A stretch of DNA of 6,835 nucleotides from Bacteroidota bacterium. GTDB lineage: Bacteria; Bacteroidota; Bacteroidia; Bacteroidales; VadinHA17. The DNA is taken from NCBI GenBank assembly GCA_012838685.1, contig DUOU01000122.1, forward strand, positions 1-6,835, read 5' to 3'. This document shows, one piece after another, positions 1 to 6,374 of this stretch. Below the pieces are notes generated by a model that searched no databases, was not told where the DNA came from, and saw only the letters and a program-made list of their open reading frames with translations. The translations under genes and the position numbers were made by a program. How positions within the stretch are numbered: the first letter of the stretch is position 1; the number at the start of each line of letters is the position of its first letter.

Positions 1-2
1 AA

Positions 3-386
3 GAAGGAGAAGAAGAAATAATTCCTCCCTATGTTGACAAACCCCAACTTCATTGGTTGAAAACACAGTTGGAAGAGTCTGATACCGACGTGGAAATTAT
101 CTTGATGCATTTACCTTTTACGGAAAAATCCATTGAAGCTTCTTCTAACAATGAATTATATTCTTTATTGTCCAAATCAACTGGTACCAAGTTGATTTTG
201 GCGGGACATCGTCACAGAGACGCGATAATGGATATTCCTCAAACTACTTCGGTACTTATTCAGGTTGAAACAGATGCTTTAGTGAAAGATATCAATAATT
301 GGAGATTTGTTCAACTGATGGAGAACAAGATCACGGTTTCATCCATGGGAAGCACGGAACAAGAAGTTGTCATTTCATTGGAATAA
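3..386 (+). CDS. Metallophosphoesterase, C-terminal part (cut by window edge)
   Basis: This is an open frame from the left edge to TAA at 384-386, leaving 127 residues; the true start lies outside the window, and the internal TTG at 57 is not a credible start because the frame is open upstream of it. The sequence matches the end of a calcineurin-like phosphoesterase domain: a 'HWLKTQLEES' helix, a strand ending in LMHLP (His codon at 108-110), then a strand ending in GHRHR (codons 204-218). In this family the His of the H-x-P segment and the GHxH motif are metal ligands of the two-metal centre that hydrolyses phosphoesters. The N-terminal ligands (DxH, GDxxD, GNHE) would be upstream and cannot be checked. 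The substrate is unknown. GC is about 38% by hand count over 61-360, below the genes to the right, and Ile is mostly AUU/AUC. A 304-bp non-coding gap separates it from the next gene, so it is probably a separate unit. Confidence 0.75.
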   Translation, partial: EGEEEIIPPYVDKPQLHWLKTQLEESDTDVEIILMHLPFTEKSIEASSNNELYSLLSKSTGTKLILAGHRHRDAIMDIPQTTSVLIQVETDALVKDINNWRFVQLMENKITVSSMGSTEQEVVISLE

Positions 387-444
387 CTTCAACCAACAAA
401 TGTGCAATAGTTAGTACTTGATTTGACAGTAGGGCCTTTTTTAC

Positions 445-470
445 CAATCCCTTGCTGTTCCAGCAAATTG
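445..470 (+). other. Short bulged hairpin in the spacer
   Basis: TTGCTG (452-457) pairs perfectly with CAGCAA (461-466) around a TTC loop. An outer CAAT (445-448) can pair with ATTG (467-470), with CCC (449-451) left as a one-sided bulge. It is followed by AACATTCTTTT, which is only weakly T-rich. It lies 58 bp after the phosphoesterase stop and 20 bp before a stronger hairpin, so it may belong to the 3' end of that transcript. A chance origin is possible because the core stem is only six pairs. Confidence 0.35.
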
Positions 471-490
471 AACATTCTTTTCGATTTACG

Positions 491-520
491 CGAGGCCGGA
501 TGATTTATCATTCGGCCTCG
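491..520 (+). terminator. Strong hairpin, likely transcription terminator
   Basis: CGAGGCCG (491-498) is the exact reverse complement of CGGCCTCG (513-520). Pairing continues inward through one G-T wobble (499/512) and ATGA/TCAT (500-503/508-511), giving a 13-pair stem closed by a TTTA loop (504-507). The plus-strand tail is TGTTTAAGG, with only a short U run, so this is not a textbook intrinsic terminator. The minus-strand side is not U-rich either. It lies 105 bp after the phosphoesterase stop and about 170 bp before the M23 start, which fits the end of the upstream transcript. Other readings are an mRNA-stabilising 3' stem or a copy of a REP-like palindrome. Confidence 0.45.
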
Positions 521-690
521 TGTTTAAGGGGCCGCCGGCACTCTTTTTCATCTTGTCGCGCTTACTTGTCGAATTTACAGTATCACACGGTTTTGAGCTA
601 TCCCTACACGGCAGTTGATTGTCAATTTTATCATTTCTTTGGCTTATAAGACAGTCAGGTTTATTATCTTCGCGGTACCGAACAATATCA

Positions 691-1563
691 ATGATGGCCG
701 AAAGGGAAAAGGATAGAAAAAAAACCGGGTTACAGGACAGGCTGAAACTTTCCGTTTCAAATGACGATACCTTTGAGGAGCTTTGGTATATCAAGCTTAC
801 CAAGTCCAACCTGTTCTTGTTGATAGCCCTTGTGGTATTTTTTCTTATCGGGGGTACCGCTTCATTGATTGCTTTCACGAACCTCAGGGAGTATATTCCC
901 GGCTACCCTGATATGGCCATGCGCCGGGACCTGATGATGAACGCTATCCGGCTCGACTCCCTCGAAAGGGAGATTGACCTGCGGGACAGATATTTTAACA
1001 ATATGAACTCCATAATCTCCGGACATGGCCCGATTGAATCGTTCTCAATGAGGGAGGAAACCGGAACGCCAAGCTCTTTTGATTACTATATTACCCCCGA
1101 AGATTCCGCTATCAGAGCTTCTGTGGAGACCAACAACGCTTTCTCGCTGTCACTTGGGAAGATAACTTCGGAGCCCGCGCCCAACCTGGCGAACCTGCAC
1201 TTTTTTCCCCCCTTGAAAGGGATGATATCGAGCAAATTTGATCCCTCGATACGACACTATGGAACCGATATCGTTTCCGGACCCAAAGCGATGGTCTCCG
1301 CTGTGCTCGACGGAACCGTAATATTTACCGGATGGACCATGGAGACCGGATATGTGATCGAAATACAGCATTCAAACAATATCGTCTCAATATATAAGCA
1401 TAATGCTGAACTTCTGAAGGAAGCGGGTGATGTGGTCCACGCCGGCGAACCTATCTCGGTTGTCGGTGATTCGGGCGAGTTGTTTACTTCCGGCCCACAT
1501 CTCCATTTTGAACTCTGGTATAAAGGGGGAGCTCTTGACCCGGAACAACACATAGCATTTTAA
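691..1563 (+). CDS. Membrane-anchored M23 family metallopeptidase
   Basis: The 290-residue product is a predicted zinc-dependent peptidoglycan hydrolase of the LytM/M23 type. Residues 1-38 are charged and cytoplasmic, 40-62 form one membrane helix, and 63-75 carry the LREYIPGYP segment typical of Bacteroidota members. A helical linker (about 80-110) and a low-complexity linker lead to the LytM domain at about 170-285. All motif residues are present: H189 and D193 in HYGTD, H237 in YKHN, and H270/H272 in HLHFE, so it should be catalytically active in the periplasm. I start at ATG 691 (a second ATG follows at 694). A TTG at 619 in the same frame would add 24 residues upstream, which look like translated spacer. 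There is no Shine-Dalgarno motif. The gene is the first of the block and ends 12 bp before dxr. Cleavage of cell-wall cross-links is inferred from the family; the actual bond is unknown. Confidence 0.93.
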   Translation: MMAEREKDRKKTGLQDRLKLSVSNDDTFEELWYIKLTKSNLFLLIALVVFFLIGGTASLIAFTNLREYIPGYPDMAMRRDLMMNAIRLDSLEREIDLRDRYFNNMNSIISGHGPIESFSMREETGTPSSFDYYITPEDSAIRASVETNNAFSLSLGKITSEPAPNLANLHFFPPLKGMISSKFDPSIRHYGTDIVSGPKAMVSAVLDGTVIFTGWTMETGYVIEIQHSNNIVSIYKHNAELLKEAGDVVHAGEPISVVGDSGELFTSGPHLHFELWYKGGALDPEQHIAF

Positions 1564-1575
1564 TCGCTTCTTTGC

Positions 1576-2745
1576 ATGAAGAAAACGATCGCGATACTAG
1601 GTTCTACGGGGTCTATAGGAACACAAACCCTTGATGTTATTGCCCATAATCCCGATAAGTTTGAGGTCAAGATGCTTACCGCGGGAGGTAATGTCGAACT
1701 GTTGATCGAACAGGCCAGGAAAAACCTGCCGGATGTTGCCGTGATCCGGGACAAAAAACTGTTCCAAAGATTGAAGGAGGGGCTTGCCGGAACGGGCATA
1801 AAAACGTTCGCCGGCCAGGAGGATATCTCCGCGTTGACCGGGGCTATGGAGGTCGATTTGGTTGTAGGCGCCATTGTTGGTTACGCGGGATTGAAACCTG
1901 TTATCTCCGCCCTTGAAACGGGCAAGGATGTGGCCCTGGCCAACAAGGAGACTCTGGTTGTCGCGGGATCATTGATAAAGGAGATTATCGCCAAAAAGGG
2001 GTCTAAAATTATACCCGTGGATTCGGAACATTCCGCTATATTCCAATGCCTTGTAGGCGAGGAGAGAGAGTCGATAGAGAAGATAACCCTTACAGCTTCG
2101 GGAGGTCCTTTTCGCGACCTTACATTGGAACAACTAAAAAAAGTAACGCCGAAGGATGCCCTCAACCATCCTAACTGGGAGATGGGAACAAAAGTCACGG
2201 TAGATTCGGCATCCCTGATGAACAAGGGGCTGGAGGTTATAGAGGCTAAGTGGCTGTTTGGGCTGGAACCTGAACAAATAGATGTGGTTATCCATCCCCA
2301 GTCGGTTATACACTCTTTTGTCCATTTCAGGGATGGTTCGGTCAAGGCGCAACTGGGACTCCCCGACATGAGAACTCCCATATTGTACGCTCTTGGGTAC
2401 CCGAAAAGACTGGATTCCGATCTGGAGAGGATAGATTTCGCGGAAATAGGCGAATTTACCTTCGCGAAACCTGACCATACAAGGTTCAGAAACCTGTCGC
2501 TCGCCTATAGTGCCCTCAGGGAGGGGGGCAACAAACCGTGCGTACTCAACGCCGCCAATGAGATAGCTGTCAACGCTTTTTGCGATGGAAAGATAGGATT
2601 TCTGGAAATGACGGATGTTGTTGAACAGGCATTGGGAAATATTCCATATATTGCGCACCCTAATCTCGAGGCGCTTGAAAATAGCGATAAAGAGGCCCGG
2701 GAGAGAGCTCTTACCAGAGTAAATTCAATTTCAAAACAGAGATGA
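1576..2745 (+). CDS. dxr: 1-deoxy-D-xylulose 5-phosphate reductoisomerase (IspC/Dxr)
   Basis: The enzyme rearranges and reduces 1-deoxy-D-xylulose 5-phosphate to 2-C-methyl-D-erythritol 4-phosphate with NADPH and a divalent metal, the committed step of the non-mevalonate isoprenoid pathway in the cytoplasm. The 389-residue length is normal. The Rossmann motif GSTGSIG is at 9-15 and the conserved ANKE at 122-125. The metal ligands are D149 and E151 (in VDSEHSA) and E220, with the S211-x-S213 and N216-K217 substrate contacts in SASLMNKGLE. The ASGGPFR segment is at 174-180, and the active-site flap HPNWEMG, which closes over substrate or fosmidomycin, is at 198-204. HPQSVIHS follows at 240-247. 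No key residue is missing. It starts at ATG 1576, 12 bp after the M23 stop, without a Shine-Dalgarno motif, and its TGA overlaps the rseP ATG. Identification is secure. Confidence 0.98.
   Translation: MKKTIAILGSTGSIGTQTLDVIAHNPDKFEVKMLTAGGNVELLIEQARKNLPDVAVIRDKKLFQRLKEGLAGTGIKTFAGQEDISALTGAMEVDLVVGAIVGYAGLKPVISALETGKDVALANKETLVVAGSLIKEIIAKKGSKIIPVDSEHSAIFQCLVGEERESIEKITLTASGGPFRDLTLEQLKKVTPKDALNHPNWEMGTKVTVDSASLMNKGLEVIEAKWLFGLEPEQIDVVIHPQSVIHSFVHFRDGSVKAQLGLPDMRTPILYALGYPKRLDSDLERIDFAEIGEFTFAKPDHTRFRNLSLAYSALREGGNKPCVLNAANEIAVNAFCDGKIGFLEMTDVVEQALGNIPYIAHPNLEALENSDKEARERALTRVNSISKQR
2742..2745 (+). other. ATGA stop/start overlap coupling dxr to rseP
   Basis: The four bases ATGA contain the rseP start (2742-2744) and the dxr stop (2743-2745). 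Such overlaps usually mean that ribosomes ending the first gene restart on the second. This would matter here because no Shine-Dalgarno motif precedes the rseP start. The coupling is inferred; only the overlap is seen. Confidence 0.85.
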
Positions 2746-4073
2746 CGGTACTAATTAAGATAATTCAGTTCTTTTTGAGCCTTTCGATCCTCGTCCTGGT
2801 CCATGAACTTGGCCATTTCCTGATGGCGAGGCTTTTCAAGGTGAGGGTGGAAAAATTTTACCTTTTTTTTGATCCCTGGTTTTCACTGTTCAAGTTTAAG
2901 GTAGGTGAAACCGAATATGGAGTTGGATGGCTGCCACTTGGAGGATATTGCAAGATTTCTGGAATGATAGACGAGTCGATGGACGTGGAGCAGATGAAAC
3001 AACCGCCACAGCCTTACGAGTTCAGGTCAAAAAGTGCCGGTGTTCGCCTCCTGATAATGCTCGGGGGAGTGTTGTTCAACTTCATACTGGCGTTGGTGAT
3101 ATATGCGGGGGTGCTGTATACATGGGGCGAGACCTATCTGCCCACGGCCAACGTTGAATATGGAATACAGACGGATGAGACGGGCCACGCTATGGGTCTG
3201 GCCAACGGTGACAAGATACTGTCGGTTGACGGGGAGTATATAGATAATTTTTTCCAGATACAGTTGGATATTTTGCTGAACGACAGGAAGACTATCCAGG
3301 TGGATCGTGATGGCGAGCGCCTGAATATCGACATCCCCAAGGAGTACGTCGCCGCTGCTCTTAAGGGTCAGGGGCAGATCGATGCCAGGGTTCCTTTCAG
3401 CCCGTTTATTGTTGCCGGCTTTGGCAAGGAGTCGGTCGCCGGTGATGCCGGGATGCTCAAGAACGACGAGTTGACGGGCATTGATGGGGTGACTTTCGAA
3501 TATTATGACCAGTTCCGCGATTATCTTAAACAAAACAGCAACCAATCAGTGATGCTCAATGTTTCGCGTGACGGCACAAACATTGACATACCGGTTAAAC
3601 TCGATTCAACCGGATTGCTGGGCGTGGCCACCAACAAGTCGTATGCCGAATATTTTGAACTCGCCACCATTAAGTATGGATTTTTCTCCTCCATACCCGC
3701 AGGGATCAAAAAGGGAATAAAGACAGGAAAAGATTATCTTAAACAGTTCAAAATACTTTTCACCAAGGATACCAAGGCATACGAATCCCTGGGAGGGTTT
3801 ATCACTATAGGCAGTATATTCCCCGGCGTATGGGACTGGCAGGTTTTCTGGAATATGACAGCTTTCCTCTCAATAATCCTGGCGGTGATGAATATCCTCC
3901 CCATACCCGCACTTGATGGGGGGCATGTGCTCTTTCTCCTTGTTGAAGTGGTTACCGGCAGGAAGCCGAGCGACAAATTCCTTGAAAACGCGCAGCTGGT
4001 GGGAATGTTGATACTATTCGCTCTCCTTATATTCGCCAATGGAAACGATATAATAAAATTGATAAGAAAATAA
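2742..4073 (+). CDS. rseP: Site-2 intramembrane zinc protease RseP
   Basis: The 443-residue product is an S2P-family intramembrane metalloprotease. The first membrane helix carries the zinc motif HELGH at 21-25. The third ligand is D392 in the NILPIPALDGGH motif (384-395), inside the C-terminal membrane pair (about 370-400 and 417-433). The GGYCKISG segment at 67-74 and the membrane helix at 102-125 are also typical. Between them lie two PDZ domains at about 135-200 and 215-292, with the ligand-groove region of the first around GLANGDKILSVDG. In E. coli RseP completes release of sigma-E by cutting the anti-sigma factor RseA and also clears signal-peptide remnants. In Bacteroidota the substrates are less clear, with anti-sigma factors of ECF sigma factors plausible. 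The length and two-PDZ layout match the family. It is translationally coupled to dxr and ends 6 bp before prfB. Confidence 0.96.
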   Translation: MTVLIKIIQFFLSLSILVLVHELGHFLMARLFKVRVEKFYLFFDPWFSLFKFKVGETEYGVGWLPLGGYCKISGMIDESMDVEQMKQPPQPYEFRSKSAGVRLLIMLGGVLFNFILALVIYAGVLYTWGETYLPTANVEYGIQTDETGHAMGLANGDKILSVDGEYIDNFFQIQLDILLNDRKTIQVDRDGERLNIDIPKEYVAAALKGQGQIDARVPFSPFIVAGFGKESVAGDAGMLKNDELTGIDGVTFEYYDQFRDYLKQNSNQSVMLNVSRDGTNIDIPVKLDSTGLLGVATNKSYAEYFELATIKYGFFSSIPAGIKKGIKTGKDYLKQFKILFTKDTKAYESLGGFITIGSIFPGVWDWQVFWNMTAFLSIILAVMNILPIPALDGGHVLFLLVEVVTGRKPSDKFLENAQLVGMLILFALLIFANGNDIIKLIRK

Positions 4074-4079
4074 TATAAC

Positions 4080-5169
4080 ATGATAACTACCGAACAGATA
4101 AAAGAGTTGGCGGAACGCCGGGACGCGTTAAGGAGGTATCTTTGACATCGATGCCAAACTTGAAACAATAGCCTCAAAAGAGGAGGAGTCGAGGGCCGCC
4201 GGCTTCTGGGACGACCCCAAAAAAGCCGAAACGCACCTCAAAGAGATAGCTTCCCTGAAAAACTGGACGGAGGGCTATGAAAAGGTAAACGGCGCCATAG
4301 ACGACCTTTGGGTGATAAACGATTTTTTCAAGGAGGAGGAGGCGCTTGAGGAGGATCTTGACAAACAGTACGAAATAGCCCTTGAACTGGTAGAGAATCT
4401 TGAGCTCCGCAATATGCTCCGCAAGGAGGAGGACAGGCTGGGAGCGATACTTAAAATAAACTCGGGAGCCGGGGGTACCGAGAGCAACGACTGGGCGGCA
4501 ATGCTGCTGAGGATGTACCTTCGGTGGGCCGAAACAAACGGATATAAGACCAGGCAACTCGATTTTCTGGAGGGTGATGAGGTGGGCGTCAAGTCGGTTA
4601 CCATCGAGATTGAGGGCGACCATGCTTATGGATACCTCAAAAGTGAGAACGGGGTGCACCGGTTGGTGAGAATATCGCCTTTCAACGCCCAGGGAAAACG
4701 ACAGACAACATTCGCTTCGGTATTTGTCACTCCCCTGGTGGACAGTACAATAGAGATAGAGATCAATCCGGCCGACATAACGTGGGAGACATATCGGTCG
4801 GGCGGCGCGGGGGGACAGAATGTCAACAAGGTGGAGACGGCGGTCAGACTTCGGCACGCGCCAACAGGAATAGTCATCGAAAATCAGGAGACCCGTTCAC
4901 AACTGAACAACAAGGAGAACGCTTTGAGGATACTCAAGTCGCAGTTATATGATATGGAACTCCGCAAACAGATGGAGGAACAGGCCAAAAATGAGGAGGA
5001 GAAGAAGAGAATAGAGTGGGGCTCACAAATAAGATCATATGTGCTGCACCCCTATAAGATGGTCAAGGATCTGCGCACCTCGTTCGAGACAGGGAACGTT
5101 CAGGCTGTGCTGGATGGCGACCTTAACGGATTTATCAAGGCTTACCTTATGGAGTTCTCGGGTAATTAA
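4080..5169 (+). CDS. prfB: Peptide chain release factor 2 (RF2), programmed +1 frameshift
   Basis: RF2 recognises UAA and UGA stop codons in the ribosomal A site and triggers release of the finished peptide. The gene is split between two frames: 21 codons from ATG 4080 reach an in-frame TGA at 4143-4145, and skipping T4143 joins them to a 341-codon frame ending at TAA 5167-5169. The product is 362 residues, close to the 365 of E. coli. The stop-recognition tripeptide SPF is at 199-201 and the catalytic GGQ at 244-246, within SGGAGGQNVNKVET. The helical domain 1 is Glu-rich (about 22-115). A gene caller that ignores the frameshift would start at GTG 4312 and lose 77 residues. Expression is self-controlled: scarce RF2 slows UGA termination and favours the shift. 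It sits 6 bp after rseP. Both frames were followed codon by codon, so the identification is secure. Confidence 0.97.
4131..4146 (+). promoter_or_regulatory. RF2 programmed +1 frameshift site
   Basis: The site reads AGG AGG TAT CTT TGA C. A ribosome with CUU in the P site and UGA in the A site slips one base, so that CUU re-pairs on UUU and GAC (Asp) is read next. The layout matches the classic E. coli site (AGG GGG TAT CTT TGA C): a Shine-Dalgarno-like hexamer at 4131-4136, three bases of spacing, the slippery CTT at 4140-4142, and TGA followed by C, a weak termination context. Here the hexamer is the perfect AGGAGG. It encodes Arg-Arg in the RRYLDID segment of RF2. Confidence 0.95.
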
Positions 5170-5206
5170 AGTTTTAGCGGACCATGTTCCAATAAAAGAT
5201 ATTTAT

Positions 5207-5782
5207 ATGTACAGGTTTTTCATTTTTGTGGGTTTGGCTTTAATCCTCTCTTCCGTTTCGTGCAAAACCACTAAGGTAACGACGGTTGAACAGGTCGCGA
5301 TGGAGGAGACCGACCCATTTGTGGACGAAAACGGAAGGGTGGATTATTATAACCCGCTAACGTGGACTCTGGGCTATTTCAAGAGGGAAAGGCTCATGGA
5401 ATATCCCCATCAGGAGTGGTTCTCCGCCGAATATGACAACTATATTCCCGAAAGTCTCTATCTCAATTATCTGCTGGACCTTAGATGGGATAACGTAACA
5501 ATAACGGTAGTTATGGGAACATGGTGTTCCGACAGTCGTCGCGAAGTCCCGAGGTTCCTGAAAATTATGGACATAATGGATTTTCCTGAAGAGAAGATCT
5601 CTTTTATCGGGACCGACACGGACAAGCGTTCTCCCATCGGTGGTTTTGAGGAGATGGAGATACAGAGGGTGCCTACCTTTATATTTTTTGTGGATAATTC
5701 CGAGGCGGGACGCATCATAGAGGTTCCGATAGCCTCTTTGGAAGAGGATATGGTCAGTATCCTTTTCACGAATAAGAAATAA
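5207..5782 (+). CDS. Thioredoxin-fold lipoprotein with a single active-site cysteine
   Basis: The 191-residue product starts at ATG 5207, 37 bp after prfB; an in-frame extension upstream would only overlap prfB. Residues 1-18 are a hydrophobic signal ending in SSVS before C19, so it is probably lipidated and held in the envelope. About 83-190 resembles a thioredoxin fold: strand VTITVVMGTW, then active site W106-C107-S108-D109-S110 followed by RREVPRF, then the ISFIGTD strand, and the cis-proline segment VPTFIFF with P156. The normal CxxC is CSDS, so the second cysteine is absent, and C19 is the only other Cys. I recall WCGDSRREVPRF-like proteins as common in Bacteroidota, usually annotated as thioredoxin family. 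With one cysteine, reductase turnover through a disulfide is unlikely; monothiol, peroxidase-like or binding roles are possible. Function and partner are unknown. The gene ends 17 bp before the next. Confidence 0.85.
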   Translation: MYRFFIFVGLALILSSVSCKTTKVTTVEQVAMEETDPFVDENGRVDYYNPLTWTLGYFKRERLMEYPHQEWFSAEYDNYIPESLYLNYLLDLRWDNVTITVVMGTWCSDSRREVPRFLKIMDIMDFPEEKISFIGTDTDKRSPIGGFEEMEIQRVPTFIFFVDNSEAGRIIEVPIASLEEDMVSILFTNKK

Positions 5783-5799
5783 CTTAATATATTGAAAAG

Positions 5800-6297
5800 A
5801 TGACAGAAAAAGTAAGAAAAAATTTGGAGGGACTGGGCATTGTGGCCATGGTGTCCGCTGTTCTGGCTTTTGTTTTGGCGATAATACCCTGCGTGGGCGT
5901 GATAGCGGTTGCTCCCGGTGTGATAGCCATTGTATTGTCCCTGATAGGCCTATCCCGGGGTGACCGCGACGATTCGCCGCAAGGCATGATTATTTCGGGA
6001 TTGGTGATCGGAATAGTGGCCACATTTATCTCTTTGGTACAGATAGTTGTTGTCGCCAAGGCGGTAGAACATTCCGGGGATTGGCCAAGCCAGATAGAAG
6101 ATCTGATCGAGAACTTTGAAGATAGAATCACCGCTGAATTTGGGGATTCCGACTTCTCCATAAGGATTGAAAGTGGCGAGGAGAGCGTTGTTATTGATGG
6201 AACGATAAACGTTGGCAATGACAAGGCTATAGAACAGTTGGAGGAGCTGGAGCGTCTCGAACAGTCAGGGCAGACGGCCGCTCCTGACCCTCAATAG
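5800..6297 (+). CDS. DUF4190-like multi-pass membrane protein with acidic soluble tail
   Basis: The 165-residue product starts at ATG 5800, 17 bp after the lipoprotein gene. Residues 11-52 form two closely spaced membrane helices with a Pro-Cys turn (P30-C31) and a PGVIAIVLSLIGL second helix. A charged loop (SRGDRDDSPQG, 52-62) leads into a third helix at 63-87 containing GLVIGIVAT. This small-residue-rich pattern, with a GxxxG-like third helix after a short polar loop, resembles DUF4190 or related small membrane proteins of unknown function. The tail from about 92 to 165 is acidic, with a predicted amphipathic stretch (SQIEDLIENFEDRI), a strand-like IRIESGEESVVIDG, and a Glu-rich helix before a Pro/Ala end. 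I cannot name a function. Neighbours suggest the same transcript as the lipoprotein and DUF2752 genes. The family assignment rests on the hydrophobic pattern only. Confidence 0.75.
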   Translation: MTEKVRKNLEGLGIVAMVSAVLAFVLAIIPCVGVIAVAPGVIAIVLSLIGLSRGDRDDSPQGMIISGLVIGIVATFISLVQIVVVAKAVEHSGDWPSQIEDLIENFEDRITAEFGDSDFSIRIESGEESVVIDGTINVGNDKAIEQLEELERLEQSGQTAAPDPQ

Positions 6298-6374
6298 GGG
6301 TTTTATTCTCCCGATGAAACGCTTAATACCCTTTGGTAATAAGTTTATCCAATTTGTCGGTATAAGTTTATTGC

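Larger units (their letters stand above)
387..690. other. Non-coding spacer between the phosphoesterase and the M23 operon
   Basis: This 304-bp gap has no convincing gene. The short frames on either strand (for example 452-649 plus, and 486-878 minus) show no recognisable protein and run through the hairpins or over the M23 gene. It contains a short T run at 437-442, two hairpins at 445-470 and 491-520, and an A/T-rich stretch at 619-670 just before the M23 start. It probably carries the terminator of the upstream gene and the promoter and leader of the downstream block. I see no tRNA cloverleaf and no riboswitch I recognise. Confidence 0.6.

Noticed and set aside
452..649. 65-residue plus-strand frame in the spacer
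   Set aside because: It has a non-ATG start, spans both hairpin arms and has no recognisable domain or protein-like composition.
638..672. Possible Bacteroidota promoter: TTTG at 638-641 and TATCTTCG at 665-672 (consensus TAnnTTTG)
   Set aside because: The -7 element has one mismatch in six fixed positions and the spacer is 23 bp instead of the usual 19-21. It is in the right place, 19 bp before the M23 start, but too weak to call.
619..690. Upstream extension of the M23 gene from TTG 619
   Set aside because: It would add 24 residues with a hydrophobic start not expected before a cytoplasmic segment, and ATG 691 gives the N-terminal length I expect for the family.
486..878. 130-residue minus-strand frame over the spacer and M23 start
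   Set aside because: It reads through the 491-520 hairpin and the coding strand of the M23 gene, is Ser-rich and shows no domain; it is a shadow frame.
1881..2658. Long minus-strand frames (1881-2381 and 2134-2658) opposite dxr
   Set aside because: They mirror a fully conserved dxr and encode nothing recognisable; they reflect codon composition of the plus strand.
4174..4857. 227-residue minus-strand frame opposite prfB
   Set aside because: It lies antisense to the conserved RF2 coding sequence, with no domain; a shadow frame.
6288..6304. Small hairpin CCCT-CAAT-AGGG followed by GTTTT at the end of the DUF4190-like gene
   Set aside because: Only four base pairs, overlapping the stop codon; too small to support a terminator call.
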